Below, piece after piece: positions 24,028-32,546 of a DNA stretch of 46,832 nt; the first letter of the stretch is position 1; each line of letters starts with the position of its first letter. The notes under the pieces were generated by a model. It was not told the origin of the DNA. It made no database searches and was given only the letters and a program-made list of their open reading frames with translations. A program made the translations under genes and the position numbers. The stretch lies in the NCBI GenBank assembly GCA_963649365.1, contig CAVJHQ010000005.1, forward strand, positions 1-46,832, given 5' to 3'. The DNA is from Paratractidigestivibacter sp963649365 (lineage in GTDB: Bacteria > Actinomycetota > Coriobacteriia > Coriobacteriales > Atopobiaceae).

Positions 24028-25458
24028 ATGGCCGACAACAAAGAGCTCGCCCAGAGCATTATCGATGCCGTGGGCGGGACGGAGAACGTCACGTTCTGCA
24101 CCCACTGCATGACCCGCCTGCGCTTCGTCCTCAAGGACTTCGGGGCTGCGGACAAAGAGAAGATCGACTCCCTGAAGGGCGTCGCCGGCTGCCTGGAATC
24201 CGGCGGCCAGCTCCAGATCATCATCGGCACCACCGTCGATAAGGTCTACGATGACGTCTGCGCCGTCGGAGGCTTTGCCAAGGAGGCGCCCGTGTCCGAC
24301 GAGGGCGGCGCCGGCGGCGAGAAGCGCAGGCTCACGCCCAAGCAGGTCGTCGACAACGTGCTCAACACCGTCTCCAACTGCCTGACGCCGCTTCTTCCCA
24401 TCATGATCGGCGCCGGCCTGGTGCGCATGCTGGCCACCCTCTTCGGCCCCACCATGCTGGGCCTTCTCTCTGCGGACAACTCCACCTACCGCATCCTCAA
24501 CATCGTGGGCGACGCGGCTTTCTACTACCTGCCCGTCTTCATCGCCATCACCGCGTCGAAGAAGTTCAACTGCTCGATGGTGCTCTCGGTGCTCTTCGCC
24601 GTCGTGATGCTGCACCCCGACTTCCTGCAGGTCGTCTCGGACGGCGAGCCCTTCTCGGTCTACGGCATCCCGATGAAGCTCACGACCTACTCCAACACCA
24701 TCGTGCCGACGCTGCTGGCCACCTGGGTCTTCTCGTATGTGGAGCGCGGCCTTAAGCGCGTCGTGCCCGACGTCCTGCGCTCCATCGCCATCCCCACGCT
24801 CTCGATCATCATCATGCTGCCGCTGGAGCTTTGCGTCCTCGGCCCCATCGGAGCCGTCATCGGCGACGGCATCGGCGCCTCGGTCACCACGCTGCGCTCC
24901 GCGCTCGGGCCCCTGGCCGTCGCCCTTCTTGCCGGCACCTACCTGCTGCTCGTTGCCACGGGGATGCACCTGGCGCTCTCGGCTGTGGCCATCACCATCT
25001 TTACCAGCCAAGGCTACGAGAACATGGTCTTCGTGGGCCTGCCCGTCGCCATGTTCGTGTGCATGGGGCTGGCGCTGGGCGTCTTCCTCCGCGGCGAGGA
25101 CGCCGACACGAAGGAGCTCGGCCTGAGCTGCCTGCTCGCCCAGGCGCTCGGCGGCGTGTCCGAGCCCACCATTTACGGCGTTATCCTGCGCCGTCGCTGG
25201 ACCATCCTCTACACGTTTATCGGTGGTTTCGCGGGCGGCTTGTGGGGCGGCATCACCAACGTGACGTTCAACAACTTCTCGTCCACGAACATCCTGCTTC
25301 CGATGGTCTACGTCGGCTCTGTGTCCAACATGGTCAACGGCTGCATCTCGATCGCCATCGGCTTTGTCGTGACGCTGGCGCTCACCCTGGTGTTCGGGCT
25401 CGACGGCCCCGCGGCCCGCAAGGACGCGAAGGCGGGCGCTGGCGAGGTCGCCGCCTAG
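24028..25458 (+). CDS. PTS beta-glucoside-type EIIBC component
   Basis: The product is 476 aa from the ATG at 24028 (GAAAGGAACACG upstream); the longer frame is unsupported. Residues 1-85 are a Glc-family EIIB with the phospho-Cys27 in FCTHCMTRLRFVLKD. After a charged linker, residues 105-465 are an EIIC of the Glc/bgl superfamily with about 10 membrane segments (GAGLVRMLATLF, HPDFLQVV, LGGVSEPTIYGV). It lacks the EIIA domain common in BglF/TreB-type EIIBCA proteins, so it needs a separate EIIA. Substrates are probably beta-glucosides or N-acetylated sugars. It is last before a strong terminator and may have its own promoter after the 23869 hairpin. Confidence 0.92.
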   Translation: MADNKELAQSIIDAVGGTENVTFCTHCMTRLRFVLKDFGAADKEKIDSLKGVAGCLESGGQLQIIIGTTVDKVYDDVCAVGGFAKEAPVSDEGGAGGEKRRLTPKQVVDNVLNTVSNCLTPLLPIMIGAGLVRMLATLFGPTMLGLLSADNSTYRILNIVGDAAFYYLPVFIAITASKKFNCSMVLSVLFAVVMLHPDFLQVVSDGEPFSVYGIPMKLTTYSNTIVPTLLATWVFSYVERGLKRVVPDVLRSIAIPTLSIIIMLPLELCVLGPIGAVIGDGIGASVTTLRSALGPLAVALLAGTYLLLVATGMHLALSAVAITIFTSQGYENMVFVGLPVAMFVCMGLALGVFLRGEDADTKELGLSCLLAQALGGVSEPTIYGVILRRRWTILYTFIGGFAGGLWGGITNVTFNNFSSTNILLPMVYVGSVSNMVNGCISIAIGFVVTLALTLVFGLDGPAARKDAKAGAGEVAA

Positions 25459-25514
25459 GCGGTCCGGGCACCTCACCGTTCTGCTCGGCGACCCTCCGCG
25501 CCGGGTGTGGCTTT

Positions 25515-25553
25515 GCGGCCCCGTGGCTATGAGCTGCGGGGCCGCTTTTGTTT
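25515..25553 (+). terminator. Intrinsic terminator after EIIBC gene
   Basis: GCGGCCCCG (25515-25523) and CGGGGCCGC (25537-25545) form a perfect 9-bp stem followed by TTTTGTTTG. It ends the plus-strand sugar operon before the convergent DUF3800 gene. Confidence 0.92.
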
Positions 25554-25615
25554 GAGGGGCTGCGGCCAAGCTGCCATAGCGTGCTGGTCGTGGTCCATAA
25601 AGGGGTTATGGGTAC

Positions 25616-26293
25616 CTAGCCCAACCGGTGCTTACGCAGGTGTGCAAGAAACCCCTTCTTGAAATCTCTGCGCGTACCAAAGAACAGGGAATCTGTGGCG
25701 GTGGTCTTGCCGGTTTCGAACTTGATAGCCGTTAGCTCGATTGTGCAAATGTAATCGACGACCTGCAGCAATCGATAGTTGGCGGGCTTGGCGTCTTTAT
25801 AGACGATTGCTTCCCTGGCTAGCACATATTCGAAGGCGTCGTGGATAACCTCGGTGACAATTCCTTGGCCGTTGTCGTAGTAGATCTTGACCCTGTCGAA
25901 CACCTGGAGGGATTCCAGCTTCTCGAATAGCGCATAGGTCACGTCGCGTTTCATCGCCGTGGCCAGTCTGTCGCTGTCGTTTCCGAATTGCGACTTTCTG
26001 TACGAGAAGCAAAGGTAGTCGAACGGGAGGTGCTGCACAAACGCTCGGAAGGTGCTGAGTAGGTGGCGACGAGTCTCCTTGTCGAGGTGTCTGTAGCCGT
26101 CGTTGCCGTTGAGAAGCGGACCGGCGTGCATTGGTATATCGGGCAGGCTTCGCTCGTTGAGCGACTTGACATAACGGTTTACTCGCTCGGAAATGTCAAC
26201 GGATTGGTCGTGCAGAACGAGTGACACCAAATAGTACTCAGAAACCTCTCCGAGATCGCCCGATTCATCGATGAAGACGGAAAGCTCCCGCAT
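25616..26293 (-). CDS. DUF3800 domain protein
   Basis: The product is 225 aa. The hallmark SVFIDESGDLG is at residues 5-15, with later acidic positions in RVKIYYDNGQG and LQVVDYICTIE. DUF3800 proteins have an RNase-H-like fold with clustered acidic residues and are scattered on mobile DNA; their role is not established. Base composition is clearly AT-richer than flanking genes, suggesting transfer. The ribosome binding site TTGGAGG lies 9 bp before the ATG and is part of a structured leader (26297-26373). It stands alone between the sugar island and metH. Confidence 0.85.
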   Translation of the reverse strand: MRELSVFIDESGDLGEVSEYYLVSLVLHDQSVDISERVNRYVKSLNERSLPDIPMHAGPLLNGNDGYRHLDKETRRHLLSTFRAFVQHLPFDYLCFSYRKSQFGNDSDRLATAMKRDVTYALFEKLESLQVFDRVKIYYDNGQGIVTEVIHDAFEYVLAREAIVYKDAKPANYRLLQVVDYICTIELTAIKFETGKTTATDSLFFGTRRDFKKGFLAHLRKHRLG

Positions 26294-26296
26294 ACA

Positions 26297-26403
26297 CGGC
26301 CTCCAATCATAAAAAATGCCGGGGGTAAGACCCCGGCTCTTGGAGGCCGACCCTTTCGGGAGGACCTAAGTGATTTATACCACCGGCCAAGGGTACCTAT
26401 CAA
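26297..26403 (-). promoter_or_regulatory. Structured leader RNA and promoter of the DUF3800 gene
   Basis: On the minus strand a near-consensus promoter is present: TTGATA (26403-26398), an 18-bp spacer, TATAAA (26379-26374). The short leader holds a small hairpin CCCGAAAGGG (26360-26351), then CGGCCTCCAA (26349-26340), then a terminator hairpin GCCGGGG-loop-CCCCCGGC (26337-26318) with a run of T (26316-26311), then TTGGAGGCCG (26306-26297), which contains the Shine-Dalgarno. The two 10-nt segments are exactly complementary and enclose the terminator, so the leader can stop transcription and also hide the ribosome binding site. Structured DUF3800 RNA motifs upstream of such genes are known; membership of a particular class is not tested. 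Confidence 0.75.
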
Positions 26404-26735
26404 GTCATATTCTACAAAACATGCGTTCTAATTACAATTGAGAAAGCCTGTTCAGGGCCTATGTTTAAGCGATACAGTTCCAGAGTCGCTTACGTTGCGA
26501 AGGCGCTTTCGGCCATGAACACGCCCCCGTTCAAACGCTTATGACGTCACTTACAGACTTGGCTTAATTTGTATGTATGTAACTGACGCTATAAGTGAGC
26601 GGAAGTGACCTGGCGGGGCCTTGCGTTTTGGCGCCCGTGGTTTACGCGTGTATGTCCGTGCGGCGCGCGGCGCTAAACACCTGCCCGTGTCCTGCTAGCA
26701 TGGTGCGTCATACAACCAAAGCGGAAAGGACGCCC
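26404..26735 (+). other. Intergenic 5' region of metH
   Basis: About 330 bp of AT-richer DNA with no open frame of interest. A possible promoter is TTGTAT (26569-26574) and TATAAG (26590-26595), although the 15-bp spacer is short. No cobalamin-riboswitch B12 box or SAM-riboswitch core was recognised by eye. A TGACGTCA palindrome occurs around 26542-26549. Confidence 0.4.
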
Positions 26736-29267
26736 ATGTCGGACGGCACGCTGGACAAGAAGAAGCTCAACTGCGCCTGGCCCGAGGACCGCCTCGAGCC
26801 GCGGCGCCTGCGCGTGAAGGACGATTACCTGCGGCGCGTTCTGGACGGCGAGGAGTTCCTCGTCTTCGACGGCGCCATGGGCACGCAGCTCCAGGAGCGC
26901 GGCCTTGCCGCCGGCGAGCTGCCGGAGCTGCTGTGCCTCACGAACCCGGACGAGATAGCCGATATCCACGCCGCTTACGTGGCCGCCGGCGCGGACGTCG
27001 CGACCACCAACACCTTCGGCGCCAACCGCGAGAAGCTCGGCGACGCCGCCACCGTCCAGGAGATCTTCGACGCCGCCGTCGCGTGCGCGCGTCGTTCCGG
27101 CGTGCGCTACGTCGCCGCCGACATCGGCCCCACGGGGCAGCTCCTCGAGCCTATGGGCACGCTGCCCTTCGACGACGCCTACGAGCTCTTCGCCGAGCAG
27201 GCGCGCGCCGCGACCGCGGCCGGCGCCGACCTCTTCATCGTCGAGACGATGGCCGACCTCGCCGAGGCCAAGGCGGCCCTTCTCGCCGTGGTGGAGAACT
27301 CCGACCTGCCCGTCTTCGTGACGATGACCTTCGCCGAGGACGGCCGCACGTTCCTGGGCACCACGCCCGAGGTCGCGGCCGTCACCCTGAGCTCGCTCGG
27401 CGCGGATGCCCTGGGCATCAACTGCTCGCTCGGTCCCGACGCGCTGCTCCCGCTTGTCGAGAAAATGCTGCCTTGGGCCAAGTGCCCCGTCATGGTCCAG
27501 GCCAACGCCGGCCTGCCGCGCGTGGAGGACGGCGTCACCGTGTTCGACGTCCATCCGGCCGAGTACTGCGAGGCCGTGGCGAAGATGCTGGACGCCGGCG
27601 TGACCATCGTCGGCGGCTGCTGCGGCACCGCGCCTGAGTACACGGCGGGGGAGCGCGCGCTTCTTGCCGGCCGCAAGCCCGCGCCGCGAGAGGTCCGCGA
27701 CTGGTTCTGCGTCGCCGGCCCTCAGCAGATCTGCAGCCTGCGCATGGGCCAGGTCGGCGTCATCGGCGAGCGCATCAACCCCACGGGCAAGAAGAAGATG
27801 AAGGAGGCGCTGCGCTCCGGCAACCACGACTATGTGATGGGCGAGGCCATCGCCCAGACCGAGGCGGGCGCGCAGATGCTCGACGTCAACGCCGGCCTGC
27901 CCGAGATCGACGAGCGCGCCACCATGGTCGAGCTCGTGGCCGAGCTGCAGGGTGTCTCGATGCTTCCGCTGCAGATCGACGCCTCCGACCCCGACGTCAT
28001 CGAGGCCGCCGTGCGCAGCTACCCCGGCAAGGCCCTCATCAACTCGACCAACGGCAAGGACGAGGTGCTCAAGGCCGTGCTTCCCATCGCCAAGCACTAC
28101 GGCTGCGCGGTCGTGGGCCTCACGCTCGACGAGGAGGGCATCCCCGCGACCGCGGAGGGGCGCATCGCCGTGGCCAAGAAGATCGTGGCGGCGACCGACG
28201 CCATCGGCATCCCGCGCCAGGACGTGGTCATCGACTGCCTGTGCATGGCCGCCTCCACCGACCAGACGGCCCCGCGCGCGATCCTGGACGCCATCTCGGG
28301 CGTCAAGCGCGAGCTGCCGGGCGTCCGAACGGTGCTGGGCCTCTCCAACATCAGCTTCGGCCTGCCGTTCCGCCCGCTCGTCAACGCCACGTTCCTCTCC
28401 GGCGCCTTCGCGGCCGGGCTCGACATGGCCATCATGAACCCGCTGGTCCAGCGCATGATGGACGTGGTCAACTCGTGGCGCGTGCTCTCCGGCGAGGACG
28501 AGAGCGCCCAGAGCTACGTGGCCAACTACGTCAACCGCTCCGACGCGGCCCCCGGCGGCACGGCGGCCGCGGGAGGCGCCGCCGCGGGCGCCGGCGCTGC
28601 GGCTGGGTCGGCAGCCGAGGCCGGCGCTTCTCCCCAGACGCCCGAGGAAGAGGCCCGCGCCCTCGTGCTCGCGGGCCGCAAGGGGCCGATGCCCGAGGTC
28701 ATCGGCCGCGTCCTCGAGAACCACGACGTGCTCTACGCCATCAACGAGGTCCTCATCCCCGCGCTCGACGAGGTGGGCGTTCGCTTTGAGAAGGGCACGT
28801 TCTTCTTGCCGCAGCTCATGGCCTCGGCGGAGGCGGCCAAGGCCGGCTTCAACGTGCTCAAGGAGGCCAACGCGGGCGCCGAGGGCCAGAGCGTCCCCGC
28901 CAAGGGAAAGATCGTCATCTGCACCGTCCACGGCGACATCCACGACATCGGCAAGAACATCGTGCGCATGCTCCTCGAGAACTACGGCTACGACGTCGTC
29001 GACCTCGGCCGCGACGTGCCGCCGCAGGACGTCGTCGACGCCGTGGTGGCCGACCACGTCGAGCTGGTGGGGCTCTCGGCCCTCATGACCTCGACCGTGC
29101 CGGCCATGGCCGAGACCATCGAGCTTCTGCGCGCGCAGGCGCCGTGGTGCAAGGTCATCGTCGGCGGCGCCGTGCTCAACCCGGAGTACGCGCAGATGGT
29201 CGGCGCCGACTACTACGCCAAGGACGCCACCGAGACCGCCCGCATCGCCGGCGAGGTCCTCGGTTAG
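26736..29267 (+). CDS. metH: Cobalamin-dependent methionine synthase lacking the activation domain
   Basis: The product is 843 aa. Homocysteine domain: FDGAMGTQLQERGL, with Zn-binding Cys in GINCSLGPD and TIVGGCCGTAPEY. Pterin-binding domain: GERINPTGKKKMKEAL, DVNAGLPEID, LINSTNGKDE. After a 50-residue Ala/Gly-rich linker comes the B12 cap helix bundle (VLENHDVLYAINEVLIPALD, split here) and the B12 Rossmann domain with the cobalt-ligand motif GDIHDIGKN. The protein stops after the B12 domain; the ~300-residue SAM-binding activation domain is missing and is encoded separately at 9666. The ATG at 26736 has GGAAAGGA upstream. Its stop overlaps that of the convergent glpK. Confidence 0.95.
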   Translation: MSDGTLDKKKLNCAWPEDRLEPRRLRVKDDYLRRVLDGEEFLVFDGAMGTQLQERGLAAGELPELLCLTNPDEIADIHAAYVAAGADVATTNTFGANREKLGDAATVQEIFDAAVACARRSGVRYVAADIGPTGQLLEPMGTLPFDDAYELFAEQARAATAAGADLFIVETMADLAEAKAALLAVVENSDLPVFVTMTFAEDGRTFLGTTPEVAAVTLSSLGADALGINCSLGPDALLPLVEKMLPWAKCPVMVQANAGLPRVEDGVTVFDVHPAEYCEAVAKMLDAGVTIVGGCCGTAPEYTAGERALLAGRKPAPREVRDWFCVAGPQQICSLRMGQVGVIGERINPTGKKKMKEALRSGNHDYVMGEAIAQTEAGAQMLDVNAGLPEIDERATMVELVAELQGVSMLPLQIDASDPDVIEAAVRSYPGKALINSTNGKDEVLKAVLPIAKHYGCAVVGLTLDEEGIPATAEGRIAVAKKIVAATDAIGIPRQDVVIDCLCMAASTDQTAPRAILDAISGVKRELPGVRTVLGLSNISFGLPFRPLVNATFLSGAFAAGLDMAIMNPLVQRMMDVVNSWRVLSGEDESAQSYVANYVNRSDAAPGGTAAAGGAAAGAGAAAGSAAEAGASPQTPEEEARALVLAGRKGPMPEVIGRVLENHDVLYAINEVLIPALDEVGVRFEKGTFFLPQLMASAEAAKAGFNVLKEANAGAEGQSVPAKGKIVICTVHGDIHDIGKNIVRMLLENYGYDVVDLGRDVPPQDVVDAVVADHVELVGLSALMTSTVPAMAETIELLRAQAPWCKVIVGGAVLNPEYAQMVGADYYAKDATETARIAGEVLG

Positions 29268-30772
29268 GAGATCGTCCTTCTCACCGCGTCGTGCCAGCCG
29301 GTAAGAAGCGCCTCGGCGCGCGCGGTCTCCATGGACCGGCGGAAGACGTCGTCGTCCGCTCGCAGGCTCCGCAGCTCGTCGGTGCCGTCCCAAAAGCCCG
29401 TGGCGAGCCCCGCGAGGTAGGCGGCTCCCAGCGAGGTGGTCTCGGTGTTCGCCGGGCGCCGCAGCTCGCAGCCCAGCAGGTCGGCCTGGAACTGCATGAG
29501 GAAGTTGTTCGCCGAGGCCCCGCCGTCGACGTTGAGCACCCCCAGAGGTCCGCCCGCGTCCTCCGCCATGGCCTGCGCGAGGTCGCTTACCTGGTAGGCC
29601 AGCGCCTCGAGCGCCGCCCGCGCGAGCTGCGCGCGACCGGCGCCCCGCGTGAGCCCGTAGATGGCCCCGCGCGCGTCGGGCCTCCACCACGGCGCGCCCA
29701 GGCCCGTGAACGCCGGCACGATGTAGACGCCCCCTGTGTCCGGGATGCTGGAGGCCAAAGCCTCGGTCTCCGCCGCCGAGCCGATGATGCCGAGCTCGTC
29801 GCGCAGCCATTGTACGAGCGCGCCCGCCACAAAGACCGAGCCCTCGAGCGCGTACTCGAGCCCCTCGGCCCCCGGCGCGCTCGCCGCCACGGTGGTGATC
29901 AGGTTGTGGGTGCTGGCCTTCGCCTCTCGCCCAGTGTGCAGCAGCATGAAGCAGCCCGTGCCGTAGGTGTTCTTAGCCTGGCCCGCCTCGAAGCAGCATT
30001 GGCCGAAGAGGGCCGCCTGCTGGTCGCCCGCCACGCCGCAGATGGGGATGCCCGCGGGAACGCCCGGATAGCTCGTCTCGCCGAAAGAGCCCGAGCTGGG
30101 GCGCACCTCGGGCATCATCGACGCCGGGATGCCGAACAGCTCAAGGAGCTCCTCGTCCCAGCATCCGCGGTGGATGTCGTAGAGCATCGTGCGGCTCGCG
30201 TTCGTGGGGTCGGTCGCGTGGACGAGGCCGCCGGTCAGGACCCACACGAGCCAGGTGTCCACGGTGCCGAACAGGAGCTCGCCCGCCTCCGCGCGCTCGC
30301 GGGCCCCGGGGACGTTCTCCAGGATCCAGCGGATCTTGCTCGCCGAGTAGTACGCGTCGGGGAGAAGTCCCGTCTTCGCGCGAATCATGCCCGCGACCTG
30401 CGGGTTCGCGCACAGCTCGTCGACCATCCTCGCCGTGCGCCGGCATTGCCACACGATCGCGTTGCACACCGGCTGCCCCGTCGCGGGGTCCCAGACGATG
30501 GTCGTCTCGCGCTGGTTGTCGATGCCGATGGAGTCGATGTCGCCGGCGGCGAGGCCGTGGCGAGCCACGAGCTCGGTGAGGCAGCCGAGCTGCGAGAAGA
30601 GAATCTCCTGCGGGTTGTGCTCGACCCAGCCGGGTTGCGGGAAAATCTGCTGGAAAGGCCGCTGGACCACGTCTACCATCCGGCCCGACCGGTCGACGAG
30701 GACCGCCCGCGAGCTCGTGGTCCCCTGGTCGAGCGCGATCACGTACTTCTTCGTAGCGTCTCCCGTGCTCAT
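29264..30772 (-). CDS. glpK: Glycerol kinase
   Basis: The product is 502 aa, typical of GlpK in the FGGY family. It phosphorylates glycerol to glycerol-3-phosphate with ATP. Visible blocks: YVIALDQGTTSSRAVLVDR, GIDNQRETTIVWD, GTVDTWLVWVLTGG, GDQQAALFGQ, NTYGTGCFMLLHTG and LNVDGGASANNFLMQFQADL. The ATG at 30772 overlaps the stop of the upstream lipase-like gene (ATGA), and no strong independent ribosome binding site is needed. Its last 4 bp overlap the end of metH on the other strand. The pairing suggests use of glycerol released from acylglycerols. Confidence 0.95.
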   Translation of the reverse strand: MSTGDATKKYVIALDQGTTSSRAVLVDRSGRMVDVVQRPFQQIFPQPGWVEHNPQEILFSQLGCLTELVARHGLAAGDIDSIGIDNQRETTIVWDPATGQPVCNAIVWQCRRTARMVDELCANPQVAGMIRAKTGLLPDAYYSASKIRWILENVPGARERAEAGELLFGTVDTWLVWVLTGGLVHATDPTNASRTMLYDIHRGCWDEELLELFGIPASMMPEVRPSSGSFGETSYPGVPAGIPICGVAGDQQAALFGQCCFEAGQAKNTYGTGCFMLLHTGREAKASTHNLITTVAASAPGAEGLEYALEGSVFVAGALVQWLRDELGIIGSAAETEALASSIPDTGGVYIVPAFTGLGAPWWRPDARGAIYGLTRGAGRAQLARAALEALAYQVSDLAQAMAEDAGGPLGVLNVDGGASANNFLMQFQADLLGCELRRPANTETTSLGAAYLAGLATGFWDGTDELRSLRADDDVFRRSMETARAEALLTGWHDAVRRTIS

Positions 30773-31764
30773 CGCGCGCCTCCCCGTTCTTCGTTCACGC
30801 ATGCCCTGGACTCGATCCACGCCGCCACGTCCCGGTACACGGCCTCGTGGCCTCTCTCGTTCAATATCTCATGACGCATGTTGTCGTAGATAGTGCAGGT
30901 GACGTCGACGGAGCCGGCGTCGCGCGCGAGCTTCGCGGCCGCCCGAACGCCCTTGCCCATGTTTCCCACGGGGTCGCCGTCCCCGGCGATGTAAAGAAGC
31001 GGCAGGTCGTGTGGGACGGCCGCCGCGCAGGCCCGTGAGCACGCCTCCGCCGTGAGCGCCGTGAGCGCGGCATAGCCGCCGACGCTGAACATGAAGCCGC
31101 ACTCCTCGTCGGCGAGGTACGCCTGCACATTGTCCGCGTTGTGCGAGAGCCACTCCATGCCGGTGGGGCCGGGGACCGCCTTGCTGTAGGCGCCCGCGCC
31201 CATGGAGTCGATAAGGGCCGAGCGGTGGTCCTCGCCGCGCGTGGCGCAGACGGCCCGCGCCAGGAGATTGCCCGCGCGGGAGGTCGGGACGGGTACCGTG
31301 CCCGTGCCGCAGATCACGGCCGCGGCAAGACCCTCCCCGTGCCGCGCGATGTAGCAGCGGGTTATGAAGCTGCCCATGGAGTGGCCGAAGAACACGTAGG
31401 GGGCCTGCGGGAACCGCTTCTGCGCGATGCCGCGCAGCGTGTGCTCGTCGGCAATAAGGACCTCGTTGCCGCCTTTTGCCGGCATGCAGCCGCGCTTGTG
31501 CGGCGGGGCGGACGCCCCGTGCCCGATGTGGTCGTCGCCGCAGACGGCGAATCCCCGCCCGGCGAGGAAGCGGGCAAAGTCGTCGTAGCGCCGCACGTGC
31601 TCGCTCATGCCGTGCACGATCTGCACGACGGCGTGCGGCGACGAGCCCTCGGGCCCGGCCGGCATCCAGAAGCGGGCATGAATGGTCGACGCCCCGTCGG
31701 CGGACGGGAACGTCACGTTTTCGACGCGCGCCTCGGCGCGCGGCGCCGCATTGCGGTTTCCCAT
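30769..31764 (-). CDS. Alpha/beta hydrolase, lysophospholipase/monoacylglycerol-lipase type
   Basis: The product is 331 aa. It belongs to the serine-aminopeptidase-S33/lysophospholipase group. Motifs: oxyanion HGMSEHVRRYDDFARFLA, the HGxGxS-like DDHIGHGAS, the nucleophile elbow FFGHSMGSFI, the Asp in YIAGDGDPVG and the His in NMRHEILNE. No signal peptide is visible, so it is likely cytosolic. It is translationally coupled (ATGA) to glycerol kinase, which fits hydrolysis of monoacylglycerol or a glycerol ester to supply glycerol. Substrate is inferred from context. Confidence 0.88.
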   Translation of the reverse strand: MGNRNAAPRAEARVENVTFPSADGASTIHARFWMPAGPEGSSPHAVVQIVHGMSEHVRRYDDFARFLAGRGFAVCGDDHIGHGASAPPHKRGCMPAKGGNEVLIADEHTLRGIAQKRFPQAPYVFFGHSMGSFITRCYIARHGEGLAAAVICGTGTVPVPTSRAGNLLARAVCATRGEDHRSALIDSMGAGAYSKAVPGPTGMEWLSHNADNVQAYLADEECGFMFSVGGYAALTALTAEACSRACAAAVPHDLPLLYIAGDGDPVGNMGKGVRAAAKLARDAGSVDVTCTIYDNMRHEILNERGHEAVYRDVAAWIESRACVNEERGGAR

Positions 31765-31970
31765 GGCTCTCCAACCTTCGCGACTGCTGGGCCTATTTTC
31801 CCCGCGGTTGTGCGCGTCTCGCCGAATCGCCTGCTCAACGGCGCGGTTTTACGACCAACGGTAAAGGTCCGCCGCCCACCGCGGGCCGAATCCGGGGCGG
31901 GCACCCGCCGGCTTTGGGGGATACTACCTGGCGTAGGCGCCGCGGCGCGGCAGCGAGGGGAGATTCGATC

Positions 31971-32222
31971 ATGGGGTTCCATTGCGCGGATTGCGTGTTC
32001 AGCGAGTTCGAGAAGAGCGAGAAGACCGGAGCATACCAGGGCACATGCAGCAGGGGGTATACCCTCACCGACCCGCATGTCCGCGAGGCGCCGGCCAACC
32101 ACTTCGCCGATGACCCTGCGCGCCTCGTGCCCACGATCGACCCCTTCGGCAAGGAATACCTGCGCAAGTCGAACGTCTGCGAGCGCTTCGTGAGCCCGAA
32201 GGACCTGCCGAACGCACGCTGA
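31971..32222 (+). CDS. Small four-cysteine hypothetical protein
   Basis: The product is 83 aa. The ATG at 31971 has GAGGGGAGATTCG upstream; the long frame from 31476 is spurious. It contains HCADC near the N-terminus, GTCSRGY about 20 residues later and VCERFV near the C-terminus. That spacing (C-x2-C-x~18-C-x~45-C) could bind zinc or an Fe-S cluster. No known domain is recognised. It is a single-gene unit between the divergent lipase gene and repeat array B. Confidence 0.7.
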   Translation: MGFHCADCVFSEFEKSEKTGAYQGTCSRGYTLTDPHVREAPANHFADDPARLVPTIDPFGKEYLRKSNVCERFVSPKDLPNAR

Positions 32223-32283
32223 CGAGCGCTTCTTGGCAGCGCGAGCAGCGCGGTTTTGTCCTGTGGGCGCGGCGTGTGGCGGA

Positions 32284-32546
32284 GCCTTGCAGTCGCGCCG
32301 CCCAGCAACAGGCGATGGCCGTGCGCCCCGGAATCACGCCGCCCAGCAACGAACGGTGGCCGTGCGCCCCGGAATCACGCCGCCCAGCAACGAACGGGGG
32401 GCCGTGCGCCCCGGAATCACGCCGCCCAGTAACGTTGGATTACTGGGCGACGTGATTCCGGGGCGATATCGACCCCGCGGTTACTGCGCGACGATGCTTC
32501 GGGGCTCAAATTGGCGGCCGGTTGCTGGGCGGCGTGATTTTGGGGC
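32284..32546. repeat. Repeat array B: seven 25-bp units, four forward and three inverted, 41-bp period
   Basis: This has the same architecture as array A. Forward units lie at 32284-32308 (left half degenerate), 32325-32349, 32366-32390 and 32408-32432; inverted units at 32440-32464, 32481-32505 and 32522-32546. The core is GCCCCGGAATCACGC then CGCCCAGyAA. Unit starts are 41 or 42 bp apart and the halves meet around a 7-bp centre (32433-32439). The central units pair over 25 bp with one mismatch. Like array A it lies between two convergent genes. The three complete forward units are nearly identical, implying recent duplication or gene conversion. Confidence 0.9.

Noticed and set aside
22377..25569. 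Two long minus-strand frames opposite the GH1 and EIIBC genes
   Set aside because: Shadows of conserved enzymes whose motifs are clear on the plus strand.
26404..26735. Cobalamin or SAM riboswitch upstream of metH
   Set aside because: No B12 box or SAM core motif is visible, and no terminator or sequestering hairpin precedes the start codon.
26673..29810. 1045-codon open frame on the minus strand across metH and glpK
   Set aside because: It mirrors the GC3-rich plus-strand metH gene, is made of His/Arg/Val/Glu-rich low-complexity sequence, has no domain, and runs through two recognised genes.
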